The position numbers and the translations under genes are program-made. This document shows, piece after piece, positions 5,591 through 5,914 of a DNA stretch of 5,914 nucleotides; within the stretch, counting starts at the first letter, position 1, and the number at the start of each line of letters is the position of its first letter. The notes beneath the pieces are model-generated. The model searched no databases. It saw only the letters and a list, made by a program, of their open reading frames with translations, and was not told the DNA's origin. The stretch lies in contig JAJXYG010000338.1 in NCBI GenBank assembly GCA_021780705.1, positions 1-5,914 of the forward strand. Direction: 5' to 3'. Source of the stretch: Bacteroidota bacterium (GTDB taxonomy: Bacteria; Bacteroidota; Bacteroidia; Chitinophagales; Chitinophagaceae).

Positions 5591-5914
5591 TCAGGAAGCG
5601 AGCGAAATACCTTCCCTAGTAAAAACGATTTTTCTATCACGGAACAACCGGCCGATGGACATCTTGAACGTCTTTTTGCTCATTCCAAAAAAAGCATAAA
5701 TATCTTCAGGCAGGGAATGATCTCCGTAGGGAAGACTTCCTCCATGCTCCTTTAGCAGGCGAAGGATTTTACCCGCTTCATCTTCCACCCGCTGATATCC
5801 GGATTTTCCCAACACTACGTCAATTTTTGCCGGCTCCCCGCTTTTGCCCGGGGTAATCTTCTTGACAAACCCGGGAAAGCGGTCACCGATTCCGATGGGG
5901 CGATATACTTCATT
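5591..5914 (-). CDS. cvfB: CvfB/YitL-type S1-domain RNA-binding protein, C-terminal part (cut by the window edge)
   Basis: The frame is open from the right edge to the TGA at 5591 and encodes the last 107 residues, so the true start is outside the window; a GTG at 5815 is an internal Val codon, not a start. The visible part begins NEVYRPIGIGDRFPGFVKKI, the end of an S1-like (OB-fold) domain with a KIDVVLGKSGYQRV stretch. It is followed by the C-terminal winged-helix domain of the family: ILRLLKEHGGSLPYGDHS, PEDIYAFFGMSKKTFK and IGRLFRDRKIVFTREGISL. Family members have several S1-like domains plus this winged helix and bind RNA; in Staphylococcus aureus CvfB affects virulence gene expression, while in this group the role is unknown. 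The FGMSKKTFK helix is the best diagnostic. It lies upstream of the acetyltransferase and may share its transcript. Confidence 0.88.
   Translation of the reverse strand, partial: NEVYRPIGIGDRFPGFVKKITPGKSGEPAKIDVVLGKSGYQRVEDEAGKILRLLKEHGGSLPYGDHSLPEDIYAFFGMSKKTFKMSIGRLFRDRKIVFTREGISLAS

Noticed and set aside
5591..5815. A complete 74-residue protein starting at GTG 5815
   Set aside because: The same frame continues open to the window edge with family-like sequence (S1-like domain end), so GTG is an internal codon of a larger gene.

Overview
The window looks like a chromosomal segment of a member of the Bacteroidota, probably close to the Chitinophagia. The signs are a perfect Bacteroidota-type -7 box (TAnnTTTG) just before the first gene, little or no Shine-Dalgarno sequence in front of most genes, a 'SCKK' lipoprotein start on a secreted S41 peptidase, and generally housekeeping-like content of medium GC. 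This assignment is an inference from sequence style, not from a database search.

Layout, left to right. 1-174 is a leader with a strong hairpin and a promoter for mtaB. 175-1446 (+) is mtaB, the radical-SAM enzyme that makes ms2t6A37 in tRNA. Six bases after its stop comes a 96-residue protein (1453-1743, +) with a predicted ferredoxin-like fold, almost certainly co-transcribed. It meets tail to tail, with overlapping stop codons, a NUDIX hydrolase on the minus strand (1740-2207). A 163-base divergent spacer with a 12-base tandem repeat separates the NUDIX gene from an S41-family serine peptidase lipoprotein (2371-3753, +).

The minus-strand region 3830-4622 is the most interesting part. It is the remnant of a secreted protein of about 264 residues whose reading frame is broken by three lesions: one base missing just after the ATG, an in-frame TAG at the signal-peptide cleavage region, and one base missing in a T run. 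Repairing these gives a clean signal peptide and a two-repeat protein in which FIKxExxxW...DxG occurs twice with identical spacing. I cannot name its function.

4623-4952 is intergenic, with a possible promoter for the broken gene and a possible terminator for the next one. 4953-5534 (-) is a GNAT acetyltransferase of the phosphinothricin/methionine sulfoximine acetyltransferase-like group. 5591-5914 (-) is the C-terminal end of a CvfB/YitL-type RNA-binding protein that enters from the right edge and lies upstream of the acetyltransferase in the same orientation.

The genes do not form one pathway. The supported transcription units are mtaB plus the 96-residue gene, and possibly cvfB plus the acetyltransferase. 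No mobile element, CRISPR array, tRNA or rRNA was seen.
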